From: Marchantia polymorpha subsp. ruderalis
Taxonomy: Eukaryota; Streptophyta; Marchantiopsida; Marchantiales; Marchantiaceae
NCBI GenBank assembly: GCA_037833965.1
Contig: AP031354.1
Span: 8,720,001 to 8,784,000 of the forward strand
Direction: 5' to 3'
DNA length: 64,000 nucleotides
Below the pieces are notes generated by a model that had not been told where the DNA came from, did no database searches, and saw only the letters and a program-made list of their open reading frames with translations. The position numbers and the translations under genes were made by a program. Shown piece by piece: positions 10,761 through 24,164 of this stretch (position 1 is the first letter of the stretch; each line of letters begins with the position of its first letter).

Positions 10761-13519
10761 GGGCTCATGTTCTGATACTGTGATGATGATCGACACTCGA
10801 ACGCGGTCTACGAGTGAATTGTGCGCTAGCAACCTCGGCGACAGGGTTCTTCCTACTCTCCTTGCGTAGGTCGGTAGTGGGATTCTGAACGGACTCCAAG
10901 GCATGAGCAGCTGACTGCGATCATCGTTACTCAAGTCTCCACGTCCTGGGAATGCTCCTCGCTCGCGATCATTCGAAGGCTAACACTCTGATTTTACTAT
11001 TGAACGTGAAACCAGTACCACTGTTGCCTGTTCTATACGCACATTTAATGCACCTCGAAGACATTGAGCTTTGTGAGAGTCGGACTCTTAAGTCATATGC
11101 ACCCAATTTTTGTTGACCCTCGGCAGAGCTTCTCGTAGATCGAGTGTTTGGTAAAAAGCTCACGGAGTCCGGTTCAGACGTGTTACTCGTTCGTGTTTTC
11201 CTAGTCAAACGCAGCTACTCTGATTCGTCAACCGAGCCCGGAGAAGGTCCAACTGACAGTTGAAACTCAATCGGCCGATCGTCCATTAATGGCATATCAG
11301 TGCATTCAAATCACGTTCTATGGAGCTATCGTTGCAATAGCTAGTACAGCTACAGATTTGTGTATGTCAGAAAGACATCATCATTGTTGCTTCAGGACTC
11401 TTTAGATTTGGACTAACGGATCTTCAGACTTGTTCCAGGAAAGATGTACAACTTACTGTCAGAAACAGCTATGGTAACTCTGTTGCGGACGGTGACTCGT
11501 TTCTGAATCTGCCGATGGATTTGAAGTCCACCATTGTAAAGCTCGGCTCTGAGTCAATAACGATGTGATACTCGTCTGTTGAGTCTCAAACAACATGTGG
11601 TACATGAATTCTTGTATTAGTATACATGTGACGGTTTTGAAAGATTTACTCTAAACGAGGTATTGTAATCGAAAAAGGTATTGTCTTGGACGGCATGATT
11701 ACATGTACGTGGAATCCTTCTGAAGTTGTTCATAGATGTTGGGAAGTATGCTCTAGTAGCAGGAGCGAAAAGGTAAACGAAGAGCAGCTAGAAAAGGAAT
11801 CAAGGAAGAAGCTTCACAAGTTACAAATGGAACAACAAAACTCAGAGGACCAAAGTTGTAGACAGCTGACATCGAAGTCTCGGCTACATGATTGGAAAGG
11901 AGATCTGTCAATTGTACCCAAGCTTACCTACCGTCCAGGAAGACAGGACCGCCCTGAATGCACTGGGAAACCTACGAGGTAAGAACCAAGCGGCGAGGTC
12001 GAGGTTACGAGCTGCGAGTTCTATAGTATCACAGTAAGTGATGAAAGATGGTGGGCAAAGATCTCAATGGCAAGAGGGAGACACCCAACCACAAGGACCA
12101 ATAAGATCATCTACACTAATCACCTTTATCCAATGGAAGGACAATGCAGGTTCTAAGCATACTTTGACTCAAGTCAACAATTTCAATTGTAAGAATGGAA
12201 ATGTTATAAAGGTGTCTACGATCCTTCCCACTTCCTTGTTCCATGCACTGCAAAATGAACGAACGACAACACTGCGTGCAAATCTGACTGCAACCTGATA
12301 AAGTTGGTATGCTCCATGACCAACCAAACATGCAGAGCTCGATTTAGGTTGTTGCTATCGCATCACAAACCTGTTTATGATGCTGAACCGAGAACCTAGT
12401 CTTTGCAGGACTTGAAAGTCGACAGAGCAGGATATCCGACTATCCAAGGTTGAGACTTGACAGCATCCCATTAGCACTGCGAGAGGATGACAAAGGGAGG
12501 TCCGTGGAAGGCAAGGGAAAACAAAGTCAGAAATATATAGAAACGTACGAAACGAGACAGCTCTGAATGATTCTACGGCTGATTCTTCTGCATTCATTGC
12601 ATTTGTCGTCTGACAGACTCCTGTCTTTTCGCAGCGTGGGCCCAGCCTCCGGAAAGTACACACAATAGCTAGAATGTAAACTTATTGGAAAGGAGATACT
12701 GTATTGAACAGAGTATGAACTGCTGTAGATCGCCGTAAGAAGATCTCGCCTTTGACCTTTCTGACAACGATCTGGAAACTTTTGTGTCCACCAGTCAGGC
12801 TATCCAGACCCTGGAGGTAGAGATCTACCTTTGCCGAGAGTGAAAACACTGCCAGCAACGGCGGCTGTTAAAGAGCGACGCTCGGAAGCTGACAAAGCTT
12901 TTCAGCTTCCGAGCTAAACATGTTCTTGTCTTCGAAGACGGATGGATGCCTTTGGTGCTTTGGACTAATGGCCTGAACCGGACTTTCCTGTGAGTTGAAA
13001 CGTATTTTCCAGATGATCTTCTTAATAGGAAGAGAAACAACACTAGGAGCTGACAGTAGGAGAGAAAAGCCACTTGCGTACACCGTCCCCGATCTCAGTG
13101 AGCGGTGGCGGAAAACGTCCGGATGGATCAGAAAGAAAACTAGAGCAACCATCAGAGACACGAGCTCACTCACGGCTTGGCAGGGAGGCAAGAGCTCGAG
13201 CAAGGAGGTACACGAGCTCCACTCAGAAAAGACAAAAGCGTTTTATTCAGGAGCACAACCTGAGCTCGTCTCATCCACAACTTTAGGCCTACTGTTCCAG
13301 AATCCCTTCTCCTCGCCCGCCTCTGTTGCTTGAGCTTCAAACATGTGAGTGAACCGAACGACCTAGGTGCAGTATCTGAGCATCTTTTGTACAATCCTCT
13401 ATGCCTCATAGTTGAACCTTGGAGTTGCATGTGGCGGAGTTCATGGAGAGCAAGCTGGTGACAGAACCAGAGCTGGTTAGTTCCAATCGAAGGAACTAAC
13501 TACGAACAAAGTGGTCTCA
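10761..13519. other. Intergenic, no assignable gene
   Basis: Several frames of 70-110 codons occur on both strands (for example plus 11686-11982, minus 12355-12663 and plus 12995-13333), but none shows a recognisable family, signal sequence or matching splice sites. The last few hundred bases before 13520 are the presumed promoter and leader of the SABATH gene. A short ATG frame at 13444 ends before the main ATG and could act as an upstream ORF. Confidence 0.5.
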
Positions 13520-15769
13520 ATGACGATCGAGAATACGAGAGCAGGTCAGAAAGCAGTGGAGAAGGTGTTTGCTATGCAACAGGGTTCTGGCGAGGACAGC
13601 TATGCCAGGAATTCTCAGCCACAACAATTTCTCATGGAGAACATAATAGCGCCTGAACTGCTCGCAGCTCTTGACAACATGACTCTCACCCACAGTGGAA
13701 AACCGATCGTTGTGGCTGATTTGGGGTGTTCTAGCGGACTGAACACAATCAACAACATGAACCTTATACTCAACCGCCTGAAAGAGAGATTTGTAACATC
13801 TGCAGAAGTTGCTTCCGACTCCACTTCCACCGTCTTGCCAGATTTCCAAGTATTTTTCAACGACCTTCCATCGAATGACTTCAACTACCTGTTTCAACTC
13901 CTGAACGAGCACAGGCATTCGCTGGACTACTTCGCAGCGGGTGTTCCTGGATCATTCTATGGCCGGCTATTCCCACGCTCGTCTGTAAATGTCTTCTTCA
14001 GCTCGCTGTGCCTCCATTGGATGTCGAAGGTAAACCAATTCTCCTCTCTGCAACTGCTTTTTAAATGACTGATGTCTTACCTGCACGTGCTATCCTTCCT
14101 GCGGGTTTCCTTGTGCTTTCTTCGCTCTCCCACAATTTATAGTTTCGGTTGGCCGAAGTGTATACCGACAACTTTCAGACACAGTGATTGTTCTGATGAG
14201 CTTGCAAAATATGGCGCTTTACGACCCGCGACAGAAACGTTCAGGGCACGTTTGAGTACACAACCTCAAATCATCGTAGCGATAAGCAGTAGTCAAACCA
14301 TGAGTTATATTTTGTGAACCTTTTATGCAACCCACTGTATTTTCATCCCCTTACGTTCTCAGCTTCAAGACTTGCTTTCACACGGACGGCAATATTGACC
14401 TTGTGACTGCTTACAACTCTTCCTGCAACTCGTGTGTCTGCCTGTCTACCGTCCAGCTACCAAAGTTTTGGCCATTTTGATGAGAGAGATGCATCAGCGT
14501 TATGTGTCACAGGTAGTCACAGACTCTGGAAATTCGCACGAATTTCACTCTCTTTCACATTTCATTATAGCCAGTAACCATCGAGTTTGAAGGCCTTGTC
14601 GCTGCAATATAGATGGGAAATACGCCAGTTGAGTTTGCGTTCACTACCACTGCCACGGTTTTTGGAGGCCATTATATGTATAGTGATAGTGAATGGCTGG
14701 ACCATATAGTCGGTTCTGATTCTTAAATATTTTCCAACTCGTAAGATGATACATGGTGTGATTGATGAAGATTCTGTTCAGGCAGATCCAAAGACAGCAG
14801 GAGTCAGTCCCGTGTTAGTGAATCGCATGCTACAGCAAGATATGTTAGATCCAATGTGGATTGCAAATCATCTCTGGAGGAACGTAAGAATAACTATCTG
14901 TAAGACGTGCAACTACCTTCCTGTGTGTAGAATTGATCAGAATAACATTCGTGCTGAAGAGTTGGCGGATGGTTTGGATTGCAGATTCCCGACGACGTAC
15001 TTGACAAGAACTCCCCGGCTTTCAATAAGGGCGACATGTGGATGATACGTGGACGGTCTGAGGTGGGAGCTGCGTTCAAGAAGCAAGCGGATCTGGACCT
15101 GAAGCTCTTCCTCAGCGCTCGAGCTGAGGAGATGGTACCCGGAGGACTGCTCTTCATGTTTTTCAATGGAAGAGGAGACTCTGATCCGGCGAGGCAATGG
15201 CCGATCTCGTCCTACTCGTACGAAGTGTGGAAGTGCATGAACGAAAGTTGGGATAGCATGGTCTCGCAGGTACTAACTCCATACCGACCTCCAACCTTCG
15301 TTGCCTGCTCTGCTCAGCCGTGCATTTAATATTTCACGGATAGAGATTCGCTGTTCATGACCAGAATTTGGTACTGCAGGGACACATGACAGAGGAGCAC
15401 AGAGACGCGTACAATGTTCCGCTTTACTTTAGGTCGTTACAGGAGGTACGTGAAGCAATATCGAGCTGCGGGTCCGCGTTTCGGATCGAGAAAGTGATGA
15501 GGCGAGACACGGGCGGTGCGAAGGTGTCGGATCTCTTCCCCAACATTCCGCCGTCCGAGCTGCGCAAGAAGACGACGTTGTTCATGAAGAGCATGCACAG
15601 TCCGCTCGTGGAAGCGCACATCGGCAAGGAGCTTGCGACTATATATTGGCAGAATTTCGAACTCAGAATGCTGGAGAACAAAATCGACGAATTGATTCTA
15701 ACCATGGAAAAGGACCCGCATTACAAACAAAACAGTGACATAAACATGGTCATCTTGATCCGCTCGTAG
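13520..15769 (+). CDS. SABATH family SAM-dependent carboxyl methyltransferase, 3 exons
   Basis: Exons are 13520-14029, 14985-15269 and 15380-15769, all GT-AG in phase 0, giving 394 residues. The family transfers a methyl group from SAM to a carboxyl group of small acids (salicylate, jasmonate, benzoate, farnesoate and others) in the cytosol. Visible motifs are SYARNSQ (27-33), SAM-binding ADLGCSSG (66-73), NDLPSND (114-120), PGSFYGRLFP (143-152) and SSLCLHW (161-167). The Gln three residues after the NS pair (Q35) and Trp167 match the carboxylate-binding Gln and Trp of the Clarkia salicylate enzyme, so carboxyl methylation is plausible. Exon 2 carries NKGDMWMI and the VPGG segment. The length is near the usual 360-380. 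I chose the ATG at 13520 because the upstream frame has no ATG. Intron 1 is long (955 bp) and holds only short chance frames. The substrate cannot be read from sequence. The gene appears intact. Confidence 0.93.
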
Positions 15770-16192
15770 CACTCCACGTGGCACGAGAGATTTCCCGAAT
15801 CCGCAGAGCATGTCAGTGATTCGTATCCCAATCTACTCTTTACCGGATCTGAGCTACCAGTAGAGCGGAGAATATGGGTTTCTCCCAATCAATCTCCATC
15901 GGAACTTCATGGAACTCATGAGAACACGATTCTCGCTGGTCAAAGATTATCAGCCTGTACTTTTCCTGCAGCACGTGGAGCGACCACATACGTGCAAGGC
16001 AACCACACAGAAGATGTCCTCATGAACGGGTCACGTGGCGAGGGGAGATTCATACATAGCAGTGGTGTAAAGTGACGTACACTGGGTACAGAAGATCATG
16101 AACCTGGTATGAATGATTCAGGTGTAGGCAGTGTAGAGATTAGGTTCTGAAGTTCTGTACTGTTGGACCAAGGATAGATTCAGCAGTGTTGT

Positions 16193-16198
16193 AATAAA
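16193..16198 (+). promoter_or_regulatory. Likely polyadenylation signal of the SABATH gene
   Basis: AATAAA lies about 425 bases after the stop codon, at the end of a moderately GC-balanced 3' region. The DNA becomes strongly AT-rich soon after. The position fits a plant near-upstream element. Confidence 0.45.
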
Positions 16199-16259
16199 TT
16201 TTGCAGACTTACATTTTCCGACTGACCAGGCCGTCAATGAAGAGCATATGAGACGTGTG

Positions 16260-18840
16260 CTTCGTCATGTGCCATTGTTGAGAATGAGCTTTCCAAAGAT
16301 TGTTGAGGCGTTTTGACCTTACATGTATATTTATGCTATCAACTTGGCCCCCTTTATTCTAATCCCAATCTTCATTTTGTATTTATAATATTTAAGATGT
16401 CAATATGTTTGATTCGTGATATGTTTAATTTGTGTGCAGTTTTATCAAATTTTAAGTTTCATATGCATCTTTGATATTGCTTATCAGCCAACAATTTTGT
16501 TACTCACTGTTTGTATTTGCGGAGAATATTTTCTATAAAATAACTTTTGTTGACGAGTGAATCAGCAGGAAACTTTAATTGTACTCTTATCTCCTATTTC
16601 TTCTATACGTATCATCATATTCAGATATCTTGGTATGTGAAATTCTTTTTTATCATGGATACAGAAATATTTGTTGATTCTGCGTGGAAATGTTATCTTT
16701 CAAAGAAGAATAATACTCTATAAATTTTTCAAAGACTCATCCTCTCAATCCACATTATCATCAAAAAAGAGGAATACATATATACGCATCTTTTTAACTA
16801 ATTGATGAATCTGGACCTCAATCTTAAAGTCTTTAACCAACACTAGTACTACCAATATACATTAACTCTATCCATGAACACATGTGAAATGTTTTTTGAT
16901 TCATTCATTTTTTACAAAAATTAAATTTTATGTTTTGAACTAGCTCTTTTATCTACATTCTTATTATTCATGCGTTGTATGCAAATTATTTCAACATAGA
17001 TGTCTGACACTTCTACATAATTTATTGATCAACAAGAATGTAAAAATTGATTTTTCAATTCATTATAGAAGATGTGATGTTTGCAAACCTCATTTATATT
17101 GTATATATCATATGTCTAACACATGATCAACATCAAATATATGTCATTAATCCAGAAACCATTTTGAAGGTTATCAATATTAAGTATTTATTATGAGATA
17201 AGTAGTTTGTAAGTATAAGATAAAACACACATGGAGACATGCATAATCGCTAGATATATAAATATGTGGTTCAATTTGATGAGTAATCGTTGAAGTATAA
17301 CATGATCCGAGATGATATATTGAGTAAAATAATCACATGATCATTTTCCGCAAAAAAATACTTTAATTACATAATAGCCTTCTTATGAAACATAAGAGTA
17401 CCTAACTTGTATCAATTTTTCTATACGATTGTAAGTCTATTCTACACCAATTTCTTTACGTTGAAAAGATTACTTGTCACAATATAGAAATAAATCATTT
17501 AGCAGTTTATTTGTAATTATTATCTATAAATCATTTGACCTAAGTACTTAGAAAAAAAGAAATATTACTTATTTTGACATCATTGGGGTCTATGTTCATA
17601 AGTATGACTACAATAACATTTATGAAGGACATTTTTTTTCCATTCAAGGTATTTTTTAATCAATAAGAGTTGTTGCTGATTTAAAAATAATGAGTAACAT
17701 GAATGACTAATCTTTTCATTGAAAGAAAAAATAGATCCTGAAAGCTTGAATACACAACTAGCAATTTGTTTGAAGCTGTTCAAAGTGTGATCAGTTCTGA
17801 AATTGTGTAGTTGATCATAGCTAAAAATAAAAATTGCATATGCTGAACTCATCAAGATTCTTTCAAAAAGAAAAATATATCTCCAATATAACTTCTCATG
17901 CTAGAAATTGAGTACAATGACAAATTTTTGTTGATCACATCCAAAAAAGATATAGTTACATTATTTTATCTCACCATGTCTTGTGAGAAATCCATTTAAT
18001 TTGAATTAAGCTTCTAGATTAAAAAAATAAATAATCCAGATACTTACTTGTTATTTTGCTTTATAATCATGTTATATGTTTGATATGTTTCAAGCCAATC
18101 TCTCTTAAAACTTCACCAATATCATAACTCTAAAATTTCAATCTAACTGTAAATTCATCATTGATCATGTAAAAATGTTTATTTGTCATAATAATAGTTT
18201 GAAGTACTACACATATCATCATACTCTCAAAACAACCTTAACACAACACAAAAATGAATTTTAAGGATGTCTTCAAGAGATAATTTTTATTTTTAGAAAG
18301 CAAACAATATGTGTAATGAGTATAATGTATGTTGAAAAGTATAATCAGTGTTACATATACATAAGTTAAAATAGCTAAATGTAGTCTTCTTGCAAAAGAT
18401 TGAAAATATTGCAAAAAATCAATCTATCCTTATTATTGTTAAAAAATAATTGCTTTAGTGGTTGACTCGTGTTATTTAATTGTTGATATTGATCTGACAT
18501 TATATTTTCAAAATGACCTTTAAAGATCAAGATAGTGTATGTAAGTACGTTGTTGTGATATAGCTCCTTGATAGTTCGTACCAGCATAGCAGGAACATAT
18601 TATAAGTTAATTATATTAAGCTTGCTTAACGAAGACGGTAGGAGATCGCGTCGCTTAAACTATTTGAACAAGATTTTACCAACACGCCTACTTATGCTAT
18701 CTTTGATTTATGTGTGAGAGTTGCATGAATGATTATTGAAGTTGCGTGTTTGATTATTGATATATTGATAGTGCTGTCCTTTCCGCTATCAAAATATCAA
18801 AAATCACATTAGCGATCAGCATCCTACAAAGTGGCATGTA
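16260..18840. other. AT-rich intergenic DNA
   Basis: The sequence is strongly AT-rich with many A and T runs. Open frames are short and mostly made of Ile, Lys, Asn, Phe and Tyr codons, as chance frames in such DNA are. I see no gene, tRNA or clear transposon end here. Confidence 0.6.
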
Positions 18841-18853
18841 CATTTGACTTGAT

Positions 18854-20351
18854 TTGGTTGATGACCAAAATGACTTCTTCAAGGATGTTTTTGTCGTGTT
18901 CAAAAACACTATCAAGACGCATTTACCGTCTTCATCTTTTGACGCTAGTCATCAAATTATGTTGGACATCGAAAAGAATATTGTAGACGTGATTGTTGGT
19001 GACATGATGTTTGATTTGGCTGATATCATTGACAACAATTTTGATAATGATGCGGAGTAGTTCATATTTTACCATGAATGAGCACAATGTTGTAATTTGT
19101 CGACGTGCTCAAAAGGTAGCATTTGCAAAAGAGCAAGCTTTATCATTATTTGAAAGCGTGGAGCAACAATGGTATAACAAGTACGACATTAGTTATGCTT
19201 ACTTAGTCATTATTTCTAAGTTGAAACCTAGTATTTTTCAATCAATGGTATGATATATGACATGCGACGCTTCATTTTGGTTGACTGCCAACCTATTGAG
19301 TTGCACTTACAATTTTTTGCACAATCTTTTTTTGCAATTGCTCTCGCAATGACATTTCCAACTTCATTAGAGTTGTGTGTGATGTCAACTTGCAACGCAT
19401 GGCTCGCCATCTGTGTCATGCATGGAGTTTTTTATTGCTATGGATTTGGCAATGCATCAAAGCACATCGTATTTCAATTTTTATTCTCTAGTCTTTTTAC
19501 CCACCATCCATGCATTGAAACATTATTAATCTGCATGTAGCACTGCTCTCAATGTTCATTTGGCACATTGGCAATCTCATGTTTTGGATGATTATATCTT
19601 TCTTGAATATGCTTTGTCCTGATTGGAAAGTTCGTCTACTCGGTTTGACTTTTAATTGAACCCACAACATCAGTAGTCACGTTGGTGGTAATGTCACTTG
19701 GCTCAATGCAATGCACAACGAGTATATTTTGGTTTGAATTTGGTATGAAATGCATCAATTAGAGCTCATTATGAAGCACATCATGAAAAATATCGTGAAG
19801 AAGCGCTTCTTTGAATGATGAATATCTTTGCTTGCTATGCATCATTTCATCCTAAAACAACAATTACTTTTTGCTCAATTCAGGAATTGACGACGCTATT
19901 GGATCAACAACAAGCTATCTTGTATCGTCTTGTCGTCTCTTTCATTGATGATGAACAACAAGCTATCTTGCATCGTCTTGTCGTCTCTTTCATTGATGAT
20001 GTTGGTCTTATTATGTTGCTTGCTCTAATGTGAATCCTTTTGCATCAAATCACGTCATCAACGATCGCTATGTCGTTTCATTATCTTCTGTCCAAGAGTT
20101 TGTCAACGGTTTGATTTACTGTGCTGACTTTATTGTTGACGAAGTTCATCAAGACCAACAGGATAAACTTTGAAACCACATTGTTTAATTTTATGTCATC
20201 ACTTGCGATAAAATTAATGAAATCTGCACCCTTTGCAATGCAAAAAAATAACGCCATAGTCAATCTATCTTCTTTTTCATTTGTGCTATCGCTTGAGATT
20301 TTCAAACTATTGGTTATCAAGTTTATTTGGAAAACCCGCGAGTACAGTTAA
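18854..20351 (+). pseudogene. Decayed coding-like region of unknown origin
   Basis: Several plus-strand frames follow each other with interrupting stops: 18854-19060 (acidic, many Asp and Val), 19250-19540 and 19815-20033. GC content is higher here than in the flanks and the composition is more protein-like. I cannot name the family. The pieces could be a degraded transposon protein. An in-frame 48-bp duplication lies at 19908-20003. No intact gene can be supported. Confidence 0.3.
19908..20003 (+). repeat. Tandem duplication, 2 x 48 bp
   Basis: A 48-base unit beginning CAACAAGCTATCTTG occurs at 19908-19955 and again directly at 19956-20003, with only a few mismatches. Because 48 is a multiple of three, the open frame across it (19815-20033) repeats a 16-residue motif containing RLVVSFIDD. 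Confidence 0.9.
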
Positions 20352-22969
20352 CTAGAGCATCATTATTCAGCATGATATATTGATGTTATCGCCGACAAGC
20401 ATATAATTCTACTTCATGCTTATTGATCTAAGCTAGTCCTCAAGTAGAGCAGTGATGAATTGTGTAGTCGATAAATTTTCAAGGATGTTTGAAGTATAAT
20501 AGGATGCAAATTTCTAAACCTAATAGAGTTTTGTGGCGTCCAATTCATGGTATTTCCTGGAACCAGCAGTGTGGAGTCAAATTTTTCCATTTTGCTATGG
20601 GAGAAGTAAAACTTTTGCAAGAGCTTGTTGGATTTTGCTCTCGTCAAAGCTATAGATGTTTATTGACCAATTTTAGCAATGATTTGCACTCTAAATGCTT
20701 TATAAAACTCACATTTACAAACCACCTAAACTAAATCCAAACGAAGTTCTCTAGAGACACAAAATTAAGCTAATTTAGGCGCCCGACTAGACTAAGCAGG
20801 CCTGATTGTAATTCATGAACAAAGAAATGTCAACATTCATGCAAGTCACCTTACAAATTCAGTACATTTTTAGCGTTCACCAGTTATTGTAAAAGGAAAA
20901 TGTCTCAATTGTAACTAAAGGATAACTAATTGAGTCTCTGCCTCTATATGTTCCTATCCAGAATTTCCAAAAACAAATATATCAAACCAAAGACTACACG
21001 GTACTCATAAGGGGATCACAAGAGGTAGGAGATGGCCATCATAATAGAGGGGAGGAGAAAAGAATGCTACAAACTTGAAATCTAAAGCTCAAGAAATAGC
21101 ATTTATTTACTATCCACTTGTACTTTATGGTATTTTCTACTTTTTTTCTTTCATGTATTTCCATAAGCTTATTTCGCCAGAATAATAGATCAAAGAGGTA
21201 CTATGTACACATGTAACAATCTGATGAAAACATTAGTAAGTTGTGAGATGAATGAAGCAGTCGTTAAAAAGCTATATAAAAGAATCATCTTTCTGAAACT
21301 AAACAAACGTGGAATATCTTTTGACTCTTCTTTTCAGTTTTCATAGTTTAAAAAATCAGTAGTGAAATAAAAACATTATTTCGCAAGATTTTTTCTTCAC
21401 AATAATGTAAAAGAAATAAATTGATATCTTAAAAAGAATTATTGCTTAAGGTTTTGGATTTTCAATTTAAATTTATTTTTTAACTCTCTAAAAAATATAT
21501 GGTTAGAAATAAATATGATTTATTATCATTTGTGCTAAAAATTTAAAAAAACATCACTCATATGTTAGAATATTAAAATCCTACCTTAAATAGTAAAAAT
21601 CTCTATCTAATCTAAGAGTTTAATATTTGTCAAATTACATCACGTAATTCTCATAAAACTTTATACTTTTTATGGATATAAATAATATAAAATTCAAGAT
21701 GCCAAGAAAAAAATATTTATGTTTGTGTGTAAAAAGCTTAAATAAGATGAAATACTTAGTGTCATTGCCAATTTGATGTATTGTATGATGTGTTGGATGA
21801 ATTTTGATACATTTTCAAACAACCTTTATCAAAATATTGTGTACGATAAGCTTGTGAATGTAAACAACAAATTGAGTGAAAAGAACGTAATTGACAACAA
21901 GAAGCAACCTATGGTTTTTGCTTGTGAATCTAATTTAAGATTTGATTGGCTATCATTGAAGCATAAAAAATAAATTATTCGATGTATTTGTTGGAAGCTA
22001 AATCAAATGTATTGAACATGGAAAATTCTTAAACAATTTGGATTATTTCGATAGAACTATGAAGTTTTTTTTGGCTCAATGTCTAGTTGATGGCATCAAG
22101 AGAAAAAAAAACTTTTTAATTTTTAGTGACAAGCCAGTGGACATACTCATATTTTTGATATTATGATCATATATTGCTCTGACTATGCACAAGGTGTAAA
22201 AATATATTTTAAATTCAAAAATGTGCATGTTCAATTAACTCTAAAATTTGAATATGGAGCAAGAAAAGAAGCAACAAAGTTTGCAATTTGAATTTATGAA
22301 ATTTATATCTGAAATAACATTGAAGCTTTATATTGTCAATATTAGTCATGCATGCAATATGATTAATACCATGATGAAGCACATTGACATTCATATTTTC
22401 ATATCAAAAGTTCAATTAATTTGTCTTCAAATTACATAAATCTAAATTAAGTTACAATCACATTAAATTTGAAAAATATTCTATCGTCATACAAATTGCT
22501 ATGATGATAAATACAAATTTAAGGATATAGAATGAATGTATGAAATATCAAATTGCAAAATTCAGTTCATTTTCTTTTTATATATAAATAAATATTTGAG
22601 TCATGTAAATTTGATTACTGTCATGTATATTCAAAATAAAAAAATGAAATTATTTTTGTATATCATATATTCTTTTCAAAAGAATTATTTTGACATGTAT
22701 CTATATTAGCATAGTTTATCAATCTCAAATTTATTATATGATCCTATAAAAAAAATTCATCATGAGCTTTTGATATACTGGAAAAAAAATTCAAAAAAGA
22801 ATTAAAACTCCACTTGAGGAGCTACATTAAATTTTGTTCCTTGGTGCTTATATTTTTCCAATGTTTATATTCTTTCTTTGATGCAACATGCAGACTAATC
22901 TACTGCAATTGCCTTTACAAAAATATGGATGGTCTTTGTAGATACATGTCATCCAACAAAAATACGCCA

Positions 22970-23230
22970 CCTCGCAAGCCTCGTAAGGCCTAAAATTACC
23001 AAATTAACTGAATTAACTTAAATAATGGATTCTATTCTTCTTAATTTTTTTAATTTTGGAATTTACTAAAAAAGGTACTTTATTACTCCATTCTGGTCTA
23101 AATCTGAGTTCAATAAGTTGTCTCCGAGATTTATGACAAAGTTATTTCAGTCAGATGATAAGCACAATAAGCAATATTTGCAAAGTAGAAATTACTGTCT
23201 AATTCTTCTTCGTAAAAGCTCAACTTTTAC
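22970..23230. mobile_element. Diverged copy of the 56-57 kb MITE family
   Basis: From GCCTCGTAAGGCC onward this stretch follows the order of landmarks in the two elements at 56.2-57.2 kb: GGATTCTATTC, an AATTTTGGAATTT segment, a TTATTACTC block and a CTCCGAGATTTA block. Similarity is clear by eye at these landmarks but broken between them. The far end was not resolved. Confidence 0.45.
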
Positions 23231-23260
23231 TTCTTTATTTAGTATTGGTTCTAATCCCTA

Positions 23261-23326
23261 TGTCTCAGCACCGTGATTGACTGGCATATAAGGTACATTC
23301 CTTGTGTCTCAGCACCGTGATTGACT
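23261..23326. repeat. 22-bp direct repeat, two copies
   Basis: The same 22 bases, beginning TGTCTCAGCACCGTG, occur at 23261-23282 and 23305-23326. They are identical and 44 bases apart start to start, just to the right of the MITE-like stretch. Their role is unknown. Confidence 0.85.
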
Positions 23327-23839
23327 ATGGACGCACCTACATATTTCATTCTCTCCTCCACAACATAGTAAGAAATGTTTGCTTGAAGAAACATAACATC
23401 TACCAGCTCACAAACTACAAACCATGCCTTGAAGGTGTCTAACAGCCCCTGTGATTACAAAAGTCTTCTGACAACGAAATAACATACCTCACATTTGAAA
23501 CATTATAATCAAAGAGTATCATATGTGACATATCTTCTATTGCATGCCTGATGTCTGTTACGTCTTTCGCAGATATATATGTGATCAAGTTTGTAAAGCA
23601 CAGCGATGACATAGCGCACAACCAAGCCTCCGAGAGAATACAATTTCATAATTCCATTCACAAAAATCACCATATGCACCGGCTTGTTACAACAATCAAT
23701 CTAAACTACTCCACAGATTAGTTACGCCACTCAATCTAAATTATTCAATCAAATGTCATAGAAAGATCCACCATCAATATTAGTAAACTTGGCAATTCAA
23801 TAGTACTGAAAAATAGCTTACATCAATCGAAACAAACGC

Positions 23840-24164
23840 TTCCTCTCTCTTATATAGCTCTCACAAACAAATACAAGGAGATAAGATCTTCATCATCCAT
23901 CACACTCATAGTGGATGGATGACATGGCGGATAATCCAAATAAGCATACGGATTGCTGACATGACGCTCCCAACTAACACACTCAATATTTACCTAACAA
24001 GCACATGGATCGCTGACGTGACACTATCAACTAACACACCTACTCTCTACCTACCAAGCGTGCGGATCACTGATGTGGCATCTATGACTTGTGCACGCTA
24101 ATGTATATGTATCAACATTTAGAATAATCTTTAGTTTAGTTCTAATTAACTAAAGATGGTTACA
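23840..24164 (-). repeat. Degenerate 3' LTR of the older chromovirus copy (copy B)
   Basis: From about 23850 the DNA matches the LTR at 26634-27043: a TTATATAGCTCTCAC block, then the repeated TGACRTGGC-type sites, then the end GGTTACA at 24158-24164. A pyrimidine stretch, which reads as the polypurine tract on the minus strand, follows at once. The outer (left) part does not match the other LTRs, so it is truncated or strongly diverged and its left boundary is approximate. Confidence 0.65.

Noticed and set aside
9789-10934. Several overlapping frames of 100-180 codons on both strands
   Set aside because: GC-rich, low-complexity DNA has few stop codons; no domain, start context or splice structure supports any of them.
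13444-13500. ATG-led frame just before the SABATH gene as an N-terminal extension
   Set aside because: It meets a stop at about 13498-13500, so it cannot extend the enzyme; at most it is an upstream ORF.
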